From Andreprevotia lacus DSM 23236 (GTDB lineage Bacteria > Pseudomonadota > Gammaproteobacteria > Burkholderiales > Chitinibacteraceae), in contig NZ_FWXD01000006.1 of assembly GCF_900176275.1 (NCBI RefSeq), positions 137,979 to 201,978 of the forward strand: a stretch of 64,000 bases of DNA, in the 5' to 3' direction. Positions 7,789 through 15,941 of this stretch are shown here, piece after piece. Made by a program: the position numbers and the translations under genes. Position 1 is the stretch's first letter; each line of letters opens with the position of its first letter. The notes under the pieces were generated by a model, which made no database searches, was not told the DNA's origin, and saw nothing but the letters and a program-made list of their open reading frames with translations.

Positions 7789-9600
7789 ATGACCCCACCG
7801 CAAGCCCCTGCTGCCAAACCCGCGTCGCGCAATGACTGGCAGACCATACGCGCGCTTCTGCCCTATTTGTGGCAATACAAGCAGCGCGTCGTGCTGGCGC
7901 TCAGCCTGCTGGTGCTGGCCAAGTTTGCCAACGTGGCTGTGCCGCTGGTGCTCAAAAACATCGTGGACCATCTTGATACCGGCAAGGCGGCCCTGGTGGT
8001 GCCGCTGGCGCTGGTGCTGGCCTATGGTGCCCTGCGCTTCTGTTCATCGGTATTCGGTGAATTGCGTGATGCCGTGTTTGCCAAGGTGACACAGGGCGCC
8101 ATCACGCGCATTGCGCTGCAGGTATTCGACCACCTGAATGCGCTCAGCTTGCGCTTTCATCTGGAGCGCCAGACCGGCGGCATGAGCCGCGACATTGACC
8201 GGGGCACCAAGGGCATTGCCTTCCTGCTCAATTTCACGCTATTCAACATCCTGCCTACCTTGGTGGAAATCGTACTGGTGGCGGTGATCCTGCTGAAGAA
8301 ATACGACTGGTATTTCGCGGCGATCACCTTTTTCACCATCGTGATCTATATCGCCTTCACCTTGGGCATTACCGAATGGCGCATGCGCTTCCGGCGTGAA
8401 ATGAACGACCTGGATTCCAAGGCCAACACGCGCGCCATCGATGCCTTGCTCAATTTCGAGACGGTCAAATACTTCAACAACGAGCGCTGGGAGGCCGAGC
8501 GCTACGAAAAAAGCCTGCGCAAATGGGAAGATGCCGCAGTCAAGAACCAGGTATCGCTGTCGCTGCTCAACGCCGGGCAGGCCGGCATCATCGCGCTGGG
8601 CGTGACGGCGCTGGTGTGGTTGGCTTCCAGCGAGGTTGCGAATGGCCGGATGACCCTGGGTGATCTGGTGCTGGTGAATGCCTTCTTGCTGCAGCTGTAT
8701 GCGCCGCTCAACTTCCTCGGCTTTGTCTATCGCGAAATCAAGCATTCGCTGGCCGACATGGAAAAGATGTTCACGCTGCTGGGTCAGAATACCGAAGTAC
8801 AGGACAGCCCGGGTGCCAAGGCGCTGGCCACCAGCGAGGCTGCGCTGCATTTTGATCAGGTTGACTTTGGCTATGATCGCAACCGCCAGATTTTGCATGG
8901 CGTAAGCCTTGCCGTGCCGGCGGGGCATACCGTTGCGGTAGTGGGCACCAGCGGCGCGGGCAAATCTACCTTGTCGCGCTTGCTGTACCGCTTCTATGAC
9001 GTGTGGGAGGGGCGCGTCAGCATCAACGGACAGGACTTGCGTGATCTGACGCAGGCCAGCCTGCGTGCGCACATCGGCATCGTGCCGCAGGATACCGTGC
9101 TGTTCAACGACACCATCTACTACAACATCGCCTACGGCAAGCCGGGCGCGAGCCGTGAAGAGGTTATCGAGGCCGCCAAGGCTGCGCACATTTATGACTT
9201 CATCCAGAAGCTGCCGGATGGTTTCGACACCATGGTGGGTGAGCGCGGCCTCAAGCTCTCTGGCGGCGAGAAGCAGCGCGTGGCGATTGCACGCACCGTG
9301 CTCAAGAACCCGCCCATACTGATTTTCGACGAAGCCACCTCGGCGCTGGATTCAAAAACCGAAAAAGCCATCCAGGCTGAGCTGAAAGCCATTTCGGCCA
9401 ATCGCACTACGCTCATCATCGCGCACCGGCTATCCACCATTGCCGATGCTGATGAGATCGTCGTGCTGGACGGCGGCCGGGTGATTGAGCGCGGAGACCA
9501 TCGCAGCCTGCTCGAGGCCGATGGGGCGTATGCCCGCCTGTGGGCGTTGCAGCAGCATGATGACGAAAGCCAACCCCTGCCATTGCTTTCCGCAGGTTAA
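7789..9600 (+). CDS. Atm1-like ABC exporter (fused membrane + ATPase)
   Basis: 603-residue half-transporter of the ABCB7/Atm1/HMT1 group. The N-terminal half has six membrane helices, with the family-typical RLSFHLERQTG-like stretch (SLRFHLERQTGGMSRDIDRG) and FETVKYFNNERWE. The ATPase has Walker A GTSGAGKST, Q-loop GIVPQDTVLFND, signature LSGGEKQRVA, Walker B ILIFDEATSALD and the H-loop histidine in IIAHRLST. Relatives export glutathione-derived compounds or metal-thiol complexes and support Fe-S or heavy-metal homeostasis. It would act as a homodimer in the inner membrane. Confidence 0.93.
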   Translation: MTPPQAPAAKPASRNDWQTIRALLPYLWQYKQRVVLALSLLVLAKFANVAVPLVLKNIVDHLDTGKAALVVPLALVLAYGALRFCSSVFGELRDAVFAKVTQGAITRIALQVFDHLNALSLRFHLERQTGGMSRDIDRGTKGIAFLLNFTLFNILPTLVEIVLVAVILLKKYDWYFAAITFFTIVIYIAFTLGITEWRMRFRREMNDLDSKANTRAIDALLNFETVKYFNNERWEAERYEKSLRKWEDAAVKNQVSLSLLNAGQAGIIALGVTALVWLASSEVANGRMTLGDLVLVNAFLLQLYAPLNFLGFVYREIKHSLADMEKMFTLLGQNTEVQDSPGAKALATSEAALHFDQVDFGYDRNRQILHGVSLAVPAGHTVAVVGTSGAGKSTLSRLLYRFYDVWEGRVSINGQDLRDLTQASLRAHIGIVPQDTVLFNDTIYYNIAYGKPGASREEVIEAAKAAHIYDFIQKLPDGFDTMVGERGLKLSGGEKQRVAIARTVLKNPPILIFDEATSALDSKTEKAIQAELKAISANRTTLIIAHRLSTIADADEIVVLDGGRVIERGDHRSLLEADGAYARLWALQQHDDESQPLPLLSAG

Positions 9601-9678
9601 CGCTAGCGGTTTTCAATTGTAGGGATATCGGGCAGAATCGAATTCAATCATCCCGGTTTGTAAATTCGCAGAGGAAGC

Positions 9679-10914
9679 ATGTTCTCGATTCTCAGCAAGA
9701 AAATGGAAGTAGCAGTTACCAGTACCGCAAAACATCTTGGTATCGGGCATGCAGGTAACCCCGCCGATTTTGGCGGTATCGTTCGTATCGAAGTCGTGGT
9801 GGATCAGGCTGTCAGTGAAGGTGGCGAACTCAGTGTTTACCGTGAGGGCGATGAATCTGCCGCAGTTGTGTTGGGTAATGTCTCTGCGGGAGAAGTCGTC
9901 CCGGTTGGTGTGCATTTCATTCTGTTGCCCAACGGTGTGAATCGGCTGGTGTTTATGCTGCGTGAAGCCAGCGGTCTGGTTTCGGTTGCTACCCATGACT
10001 TGACGGTGGAGAACGTGGGCTCGCTCGCGGAGGAAACCGCAACATTGATGCGTGCTGCAGGCTCCCCGTTGTTTTTTGTCGGCCCCTGCGATTCGACTGT
10101 CTACCCCTATGGCAAACACGTTGCTTGGTTTGATCGCCCAGATGCCAAGGACCATATCCGCAAACTGCAGGAACGTGGCGAGATCAGTGCTGAGGAAGCC
10201 GCGCACTTGGCCCATTTCGTCGACAAGGGCTTTTTGATGGTGGAAGGCTTGATCGATGACAAGCTTGTTGATTCGGTCAACGGGGAAATCGATGCTGCCA
10301 TTGCCGAGGGTTATCAGGGTTACAAGCTGGGTTCGAGCCAGCGCATCGAGCATTTGCACCTGAGCCGGCCGAACATGCGCAAGCTGTGGCTGGATGCACG
10401 CCATCGTCGCTATGCCGATCTGATCTTTGGCGTGCAATCGCGCCCGTGCCAGACGCTGACATATGTCTTTGGCAGCCAGCAGGATGAACATCAAGACCTC
10501 ATTCACCTGACGCCTTTCCCGGCAGGCTATATGTGCGGGGTATGGATTGCTTTGCAGGATGTGGTGGCCGACAGTGGCGAACTGGTTGTTTACCCGGGCA
10601 GCCATCGCGAACCGCGCGTATATCTGCAAGGTACCGGGTGCGCCAAGGTCAAGGGCAACTGGCAGGAATTCGGCGAAAAGGTCTGCTCGATCTGGGCGGC
10701 AATGACCCATCGTTATGAGAAATTCATTTATCGCCCCAAGAAGGGCACCGTGCTGATCTGGCATGAAAACTTGTTGCACGCCGGTTCGGTGCGCCTTGAC
10801 CAATCGCTTGAGCGCAGATCGGTGGTCATTCATTCTTTTGCAGACGGCGCAGCCGTCTATTACGATTCCACAGGGCTGAACGGCAGCGCTGCGCGCCGCG
10901 AACTGCTGGTTTGA
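9679..10914 (+). CDS. PhyH-family Fe(II)/2-oxoglutarate dioxygenase with N-terminal beta domain
   Basis: 411 residues. The C-terminal ~230 form a phytanoyl-CoA dioxygenase-type fold with metal ligands H271 and D273 (DEHQDLIHL) and distal H367 (HENLLHAGSVR), with R372 placed to bind 2-oxoglutarate. VYPGSHR is the usual PhyH loop. The first ~115 residues (RIEVVVDQAVSEGG, LPNGVNRLVFML) look like an added beta-sandwich of a type I do not recognise. By eye, codon use is less GC-rich than in neighbouring genes. The substrate is unknown; relatives act on lipids, amino acids in secondary metabolism, or sugars. AGAGGAAGC precedes the ATG, and a terminator follows. Confidence 0.82.
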   Translation: MFSILSKKMEVAVTSTAKHLGIGHAGNPADFGGIVRIEVVVDQAVSEGGELSVYREGDESAAVVLGNVSAGEVVPVGVHFILLPNGVNRLVFMLREASGLVSVATHDLTVENVGSLAEETATLMRAAGSPLFFVGPCDSTVYPYGKHVAWFDRPDAKDHIRKLQERGEISAEEAAHLAHFVDKGFLMVEGLIDDKLVDSVNGEIDAAIAEGYQGYKLGSSQRIEHLHLSRPNMRKLWLDARHRRYADLIFGVQSRPCQTLTYVFGSQQDEHQDLIHLTPFPAGYMCGVWIALQDVVADSGELVVYPGSHREPRVYLQGTGCAKVKGNWQEFGEKVCSIWAAMTHRYEKFIYRPKKGTVLIWHENLLHAGSVRLDQSLERRSVVIHSFADGAAVYYDSTGLNGSAARRELLV

Positions 10915-10931
10915 GGGTTTCGTGAATTGCA

Positions 10932-10965
10932 CGCCACAGGCCGGCCCCCGGTCTGTGGCGTTTTC
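10932..10965 (+). terminator. Terminator after the PhyH gene
   Basis: CGCCACAG (10932-10939) pairs with CTGTGGCG (10953-10960) around a GC-rich loop and runs into TTTTC. It separates the dioxygenase gene from the tRNA-Arg gene. Confidence 0.75.
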
Positions 10966-11062
10966 ATTCCTTCTGCATGCATGAAGACTGGACTAAGGTG
11001 AAGTAAAGACAAGTCCATATGCGGTCATAAGGGAAATCCGCTAGAATGCGGGCCAATGCTTG

Positions 11063-11137
11063 GTCTCCGTAGTTAAATGGATATAACGGCCCCCTCCTAA
11101 GGGGCAGTTACAGGTTCGATTCCTGTCGGGGGCGCCA
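11063..11137 (+). tRNA. tRNA-Arg (CCU anticodon)
   Basis: 75-base cloverleaf. Acceptor GTCTCCG pairs with CGGGGGC with two G-U pairs, the discriminator is G, and the CCA end is encoded (11135-11137). The anticodon stem is GCCCC/GGGGC around loop CTCCTAA, giving anticodon CCT at 11096-11098. The T arm is ACAGG-TTCGATT-CCTGT. The D arm contains AGTTAAATGGATATAAC. It reads the rare AGG arginine codon. A TAGAAT -10-like hexamer at 11042-11047 fits its promoter. Confidence 0.95.
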
Positions 11138-11304
11138 GGCTCTTGTGCCCTATATGACGACCGTTCATGGCCAGCGATACGCAACGCTACATCTTGCCTT
11201 TGGCGCACTTCCCTCTTTCCCTCTACCCGACGGGCGCGGCTCTGCGTGCCTGCGTCGGGCCGCTCAGAACAAATTCATAAGCATCTACAAACAGGAGTTT
11301 TCCC

Positions 11305-12741
11305 ATGCAACGCAGCACAAAGATCGTCTCGACGCTCGGTCCTGCTTCAAATGACTCGGAAACGCTGGAGCGCCTGCTGTCGGCCGGCGTCAACATGGTT
11401 CGCCTGAACTTTTCGCACGGTACCGCGCAAGATCATCTGGATCGTGCAGCGCTGGTGCGTGAAATCGCGCGCAAGCACAGCCGTGCCGTGGCGGTGCTGG
11501 TTGACCTGCAAGGCCCGAAGATCCGCGTGGGCAAGTTTGAACAAGGCAAGATCGAGCTGGCCAATGGCGACCATTTCACCCTGGATGCCAACTGCACCAT
11601 GGGTAACCAGGAGCGTGTCGGCCTTGATTACAAGGAGCTGCCGAACGACGTTGAATCGGGCACCATCCTGCTGCTGGACGATGGCCGCATCGTGCTGGAA
11701 GTGACTGATGTGGTCGGCAGCGAAATCCACACCGTGGTGAAGGTGGGCGGGTTCCTGTCCAACAACAAGGGCATCAACCGCCAGGGCGGTGGCCTGACCG
11801 CGCCGGCGCTGACTGCCAAGGACATGGAAGACATCAAGGTGGCCGCACAGCTGCAGGCCGATTATGTCGCCGTGTCGTTCCCGAAGTCGGGCGCCGACAT
11901 GTACATGGCCAAAACGCTGCTGCGCGCTGCGGGCAGCAAGGCGCTGCTGATTGCCAAGATCGAGCGTACCGAGGCCATCGGCAACCTGGAAGAAATCCTC
12001 GATGCATCCGACGGCATCATGGTGGCGCGTGGGGACCTCGCGGTTGAAGTAGGCGAAGCGGCAGTGCCGGGCTTGCAGAAAAAGATGATCAAGCTGGCGC
12101 GCCAGAAGAACAAGCTGACCATCACCGCTACGCAGATGATGGAATCGATGATCAGCAGCCCGGTGCCGACGCGTGCGGAAGTCTCCGACGTCGCCAACGC
12201 GGTGCTCGATGGTACCGATGCGGTGATGCTGTCGGCAGAAACCGCCTCGGGCAAGTTCCCGGTGGAAACCGTGACGGCCATGGCGCGTATCTGTCTGGAA
12301 GCGGAAAAGTCGCAAGACAGCAAGATCAACGACGAAGTGCTGCGCCAGGGCGCCTTCACCCGTGTTGACCAGAGCATCTCGATGGCCGCGCTGTTTGCTG
12401 CCAGCCACCTGAATGTGAAGGCGATCGCGGCGATGACCCAATCGGGTTCGTCGGCACTGTGGATGAGCCGCTTCATTTCGGGCGTGCCCATCTACGCACT
12501 GACCCCGGAAGAATCGACCTACAACCGTCTGGCGCTGTTCCGTGACGTGTACCCGGTAATGATCTCGCACGAGAACACCAACCGCGAAGACCTGCTGGTG
12601 CGCGCCGAGGTGGAAATGGTGCGCCGTGGCATCGTGCAACATGGCGATCTGGTGGTGTTCACCTTTGGTGATGTCGTCGGCCTGGGTGGCGGCACCAACA
12701 GCATGAAGATCGTCAAGGTTGGCGAGCGCAAGCCGCGCTGA
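11305..12741 (+). CDS. pyk: Pyruvate kinase
   Basis: Last step of glycolysis: phosphoenolpyruvate + ADP to pyruvate + ATP. The 478-residue product has TKIVSTLGPAS at the N-terminus, MVRLNFSHG, DLQGPKIRVG, the signature IAKIERTEAIGNLEEIL, MVARGDLAVE, ATQMMESMI and VSDVANAVLDGTDAVMLS. The C-terminal regulatory domain ends with TFGDVVGLGGGTNSMKIVKVG, which is closer to PykA-type than PykF-type enzymes. AGGAG lies 10 bases before the ATG. A 167-base leader separates it from tRNA-Arg, and a strong terminator follows. Confidence 0.96.
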   Translation: MQRSTKIVSTLGPASNDSETLERLLSAGVNMVRLNFSHGTAQDHLDRAALVREIARKHSRAVAVLVDLQGPKIRVGKFEQGKIELANGDHFTLDANCTMGNQERVGLDYKELPNDVESGTILLLDDGRIVLEVTDVVGSEIHTVVKVGGFLSNNKGINRQGGGLTAPALTAKDMEDIKVAAQLQADYVAVSFPKSGADMYMAKTLLRAAGSKALLIAKIERTEAIGNLEEILDASDGIMVARGDLAVEVGEAAVPGLQKKMIKLARQKNKLTITATQMMESMISSPVPTRAEVSDVANAVLDGTDAVMLSAETASGKFPVETVTAMARICLEAEKSQDSKINDEVLRQGAFTRVDQSISMAALFAASHLNVKAIAAMTQSGSSALWMSRFISGVPIYALTPEESTYNRLALFRDVYPVMISHENTNREDLLVRAEVEMVRRGIVQHGDLVVFTFGDVVGLGGGTNSMKIVKVGERKPR

Positions 12742-12757
12742 TCCGGACTGGTCATGC

Positions 12758-12785
12758 AAAAACGGCGCCCATCGGCGCCGTTTTT
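12758..12785. terminator. Bidirectional terminator between pyk and the SUMF1-domain gene
   Basis: AACGGCGCC pairs with GGCGCCGTT around loop CATC, with an A tract before and a T tract after, so it can end transcription from both convergent genes. Confidence 0.88.
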
Positions 12786-12802
12786 GTTTGGTGCGCATGC
12801 TG

Positions 12803-13531
12803 TCAGGCTTGGTTGGCCGGCAGCGACCTGGCCAGCCTGAAGCCCAGATCATCAATGCGGAAATTAGGGTGGCTCTTGCGCCGGCAGGAAGCGCGGCAAG
12901 CCTCCGGCCCGTCTGACCAGCCGCCGCCGCGGAAAACACGATATTCGCCATAGATGGCGGGATCGTACAAATCCCAGCACCATTCCCACACATTGCCCAG
13001 CATGTCGTAGAGTCCCCAGTCATTGGTGGCCTTTTGCCCGACATCATGCAAGCGCTGCGCCGAATTGCCGGCATGCCAGGCAATCTCGTCCAATGCGCCG
13101 TAGCGTGCCTCGTTCGAGCCGGCGCGGCAGGCAAATTCCCACTCGGCCTCGCTGGGCAAACGATAACCGTCGGCCTGCCAGTTGCAATGCACTGCGCCAT
13201 CTGCGGCAACGGTATAGCAGACAGGCAGCCCGGCCAGTTGCGACAGCGTATTGCAGAACCGGATGGCATCCAGCCAGGAAAGCTCTACAGCCGGTTTGCT
13301 GCCTGAAACGGGAGGTGTGCCGATGATCGCGTTGTATAGCCGTTGCGTCACCGGGTGGCACGCGAGCAGGAATGCATCAATACGCTCGACCCATTGCCGC
13401 CTACTGCCTTCGTCTATCAGGGTGATCAGGCCCGCATCAATGCGGACCATCTCTGCTGCTACCGCTTGCAGTGTATTCGGCAAGCTGGTGTCGGGGTGCG
13501 TTCTGCCGGGGGTGGTTTGAACTGCGGACAT
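12803..13531 (-). CDS. SUMF1/FGE-sulfatase-domain protein
   Basis: 242-residue protein of the formylglycine-generating-enzyme fold. Family landmarks are HPVTQRLYNAII, WLDAIRFCNTLS, YRLPSEAEWEFACRAG, GLYDMLGNVWEWCWD, RVFRGGGW and DDLGFRLAR. In true FGEs two cysteines five positions apart near the C-terminus do the chemistry. Here two cysteines occur in EACRASCRRKS but only four positions apart, so oxidase activity is uncertain. Many bacterial members are instead non-enzymatic or act in other pathways. No sulfatase gene is nearby. The start at 13531 follows GAGG, which lies inside a hairpin. Confidence 0.8.
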   Translation of the reverse strand: MSAVQTTPGRTHPDTSLPNTLQAVAAEMVRIDAGLITLIDEGSRRQWVERIDAFLLACHPVTQRLYNAIIGTPPVSGSKPAVELSWLDAIRFCNTLSQLAGLPVCYTVAADGAVHCNWQADGYRLPSEAEWEFACRAGSNEARYGALDEIAWHAGNSAQRLHDVGQKATNDWGLYDMLGNVWEWCWDLYDPAIYGEYRVFRGGGWSDGPEACRASCRRKSHPNFRIDDLGFRLARSLPANQA

Positions 13532-13537
13532 CTGGGC

Positions 13538-13559
13538 GCCTCGGGGATGCCCCCGAGGC
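13538..13559 (-). promoter_or_regulatory. Hairpin covering the ribosome site of the SUMF1-domain gene
   Basis: GCCTCGGGG (13538-13546) and CCCCGAGGC (13551-13559) form a perfect 9-bp stem with a 4-base loop. On the minus strand its 3' arm contains the GAGG that would serve the start at 13531. It also lies 18 bases after the lipoprotein gene, but it has no T tract, so it may be an attenuating or translation-blocking hairpin rather than a terminator. Confidence 0.45.
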
Positions 13560-13577
13560 CTATTTGCCGTGGGGATC

Positions 13578-13937
13578 TCAGGATTTGTGTTCGATGATCT
13601 GGCCGCCGCAGCCCTGGAAGCACTGATCGTACTCACTGCTGCAGTGATAGGTGTTGGCCGAGGTATAGCAGCTGTTTTTTTCTTTCAGACAGTTGGCCTT
13701 GTCTGCATCATTTTTGGCCAGTACCAGACAGCGGTTCTGCCGCAGCAGTTCGTTGCGCTCGCAGCGGTCTTTCTCCTCGCGGGCGATGCGGTTTTCCCGT
13801 GCCGTGCACTGATCACGCGTCCTGTTGCACACCGAGGTGCAGGCCACCCCTTCGGGGGTGGATGGGGCCACGTATTCATACGATACACAGCCGGCAAGCA
13901 AGGCGGACAGCAACACGGCCAAGGAAAATCGCATCAT
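13578..13937 (-). CDS. Cysteine-rich lipoprotein of unknown function
   Basis: 119 residues. The signal peptide has a clean lipobox, LLAGC with C17 as the lipidated residue. The mature part is charged and holds ten further cysteines, partly as CxxxC pairs (CTSVC, and CSSEYDQCFQGCG near the end), so it is probably disulfide-rich in the periplasm. I do not recognise the family. The gene lies between a chemoreceptor gene (9 bases upstream on the same strand) and the SUMF1-domain gene, probably in one transcription unit with the receptor. Confidence 0.75.
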   Translation of the reverse strand: MMRFSLAVLLSALLAGCVSYEYVAPSTPEGVACTSVCNRTRDQCTARENRIAREEKDRCERNELLRQNRCLVLAKNDADKANCLKEKNSCYTSANTYHCSSEYDQCFQGCGGQIIEHKS

Positions 13938-13946
13938 TGCTCCGGG

Positions 13947-15827
13947 TCAGAAACGGAAACGGCCGAACATCTGTTCGAGGAAGTCAGCCATCGACTTCAG
14001 TTGATGCACGGTGTCGGTGGCGCGCTGCATGGCGTGATCGGATGCCTGCATCTTGTTGGTGATGCTTTCGGCACTTTGCGCCATGGCCGTGGTGGCATTT
14101 TGCTGCTCGCGCGTGGCATGGGCAATTTCGCCCATTTTCTGGATCACCGCGTCCATGTTCTCGCGGATATGGGCAATCTTGCCGGCAGCGGTGTCGGAGA
14201 GTGCCACGCCGCTTTGCACCGCATCATGCGTTTTCTGCATATTGCCGACGGCGGCATCGGTTTCGGTGCGCACGCCGTCGATCATGCTGGTGATTTGCAG
14301 CGTGGCCTGGCCGGTGCGTTCGGCCAGCTTGCGCACCTCATCGGCCACCACAGCAAAGCCACGGCCTTGCTCACCGGCGCGCGCCGCTTCAATGGCGGCA
14401 TTCAGCGCCAGCAGATTGGTCTGATCGGCGATTTCCTTGATCACCTGGATGATGCCGCTGATTTCCTGCGAACGCTGGCTCAGTCGGCCCAGCAGGGTGG
14501 ACAGTTCTTCGACCTCATCAGCCGATTTGCCGACTTCGCGCGCCACGTCACGCACCGTCGAGGCCGATTCGCCCGACAGCTGGGCCGTGGAGCCAACCAG
14601 ATCGTTCGCATCGTGCGCGTTTTCAGCAATGTGGCTGATACTGACGGTAATTTGCTCGATGGTGGCCGCATTGGAGGCCGACAGATCGGAAAGCTGCTGC
14701 GAATCGCGCGACAGCTCGGACAGCACGCTGTTGATCTCGGCCACCCCCTGTGTCAGGCGGCCGGTTTCCTGGCGCAGCTCGCTGAACATATTGCGCAGTT
14801 GGGCCACGAAGCGGTTGAAGGCATCGGCGGTCTGGGCAATTTCGTCATTGCCGGCCACGTCGATCTTGCGGGTGAGGTCGCCCTGGCCCTGCGCGATTTC
14901 CTGCATGGCATTGCGCACTCGCGTCAGGCCACTCAGCAACTGGTTCACCAGTGTACTGGCCAGCGGAATGATGATGACCAGCACCACCACCAGCGCACCG
15001 AGACACATCATCAGCAGCGTATTGAGCGAGGACAGCACCGCGCTCTTGTCGATGACCAGCGCAAGGTAGAACGGTGTGCCCTCAATGCTTTGCAGGTAGA
15101 AGTACTTCATGTCGCCATCGATGGCGATCTCCTGCAATGCGTGCGATTCGGCCATGGCGCCGAGCTTGCCTGCGGCCAGATCGGGCGACAGGTCGGTCGT
15201 GGGCTTCATCGACATGTCCGGCTTGGCGTGGGCGAGCACGATGCCTTCCTTGTTGGCGAGGAAAGCGTAGCCGTTGCCGGTCAGCTTGATGCCCAATACA
15301 TCCTTGACCACCTGATCCAGATAAATGTCGGTGCCGAGTACGCCCTTGAGCTGACCATCAAGCTTGACCGGTGCAGCAAAAGACACGATCAGTCGTTTGG
15401 AGGCTGCATCGACATAAGGCGGCGTCAGGATGGGTTCGCCTGCGCTGGCGGCCTGCTGATACCACGGCCGGCTGGTGGGGTCATAACCGGCAGGTAATTC
15501 CAGCGGATGGCTGGGGATCATCGTCTTTTCGGCTGTGCCCAGATAGGCCACTTCGAATTTGGCGCTTTTTTCCACCTGCAGCAATGCGGCGGCAGGTTCG
15601 CTGGCGCTGGCAATTGCCTTGGCGCCAGCTGCGACGACTTCCTGTTTGTCGAATATCCAATTGCGCAATGCGGCGTTGTAGCCGGTGGCAACGCCGCGGA
15701 TTTCGCTATTCAGACCATCAATGACCTGGGCGCGCATGCGGAAATACGCCGCGCCGGATAGCAAGGCGGTTACGCCGAAGGTGAGTACGACAATAAAAGC
15801 AATAAGCTTTGTACGCAGTGATTGCAT
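13947..15827 (-). CDS. Methyl-accepting chemotaxis protein (dCache-HAMP-MA)
   Basis: 626-residue transmembrane chemoreceptor. The first helix lies near residues 7-30. It is followed by a periplasmic dCache-type sensor ([25 protein letters not shown] is the typical ligand-binding stretch), a second helix near 275-300, HAMP, and a cytoplasmic signalling domain. The hairpin tip is intact: [41 protein letters not shown]. There is no C-terminal CheR-binding pentapeptide; it ends in QMFGRFRF. The start at 15827 has GGGGA upstream, while the in-frame codon at 15845 lacks one. The promoter region upstream is AT-rich. Confidence 0.93.
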   Translation of the reverse strand: MQSLRTKLIAFIVVLTFGVTALLSGAAYFRMRAQVIDGLNSEIRGVATGYNAALRNWIFDKQEVVAAGAKAIASASEPAAALLQVEKSAKFEVAYLGTAEKTMIPSHPLELPAGYDPTSRPWYQQAASAGEPILTPPYVDAASKRLIVSFAAPVKLDGQLKGVLGTDIYLDQVVKDVLGIKLTGNGYAFLANKEGIVLAHAKPDMSMKPTTDLSPDLAAGKLGAMAESHALQEIAIDGDMKYFYLQSIEGTPFYLALVIDKSAVLSSLNTLLMMCLGALVVVLVIIIPLASTLVNQLLSGLTRVRNAMQEIAQGQGDLTRKIDVAGNDEIAQTADAFNRFVAQLRNMFSELRQETGRLTQGVAEINSVLSELSRDSQQLSDLSASNAATIEQITVSISHIAENAHDANDLVGSTAQLSGESASTVRDVAREVGKSADEVEELSTLLGRLSQRSQEISGIIQVIKEIADQTNLLALNAAIEAARAGEQGRGFAVVADEVRKLAERTGQATLQITSMIDGVRTETDAAVGNMQKTHDAVQSGVALSDTAAGKIAHIRENMDAVIQKMGEIAHATREQQNATTAMAQSAESITNKMQASDHAMQRATDTVHQLKSMADFLEQMFGRFRF

Positions 15828-15941
15828 GGCAGTCCCCAAACGCAATTATTTTTGTTGGTGCATACAAATTAGCGGGGAATTAACACATTTGCATAGCGCT
15901 GTTTATCATACTTGACATTCGGTACTGAATTACAACTTGTT

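Noticed and set aside
11138..11304. Riboswitch or leader peptide before pyk
   Set aside because: No conserved riboswitch core, paired terminator/antiterminator or convincing leader frame could be seen.
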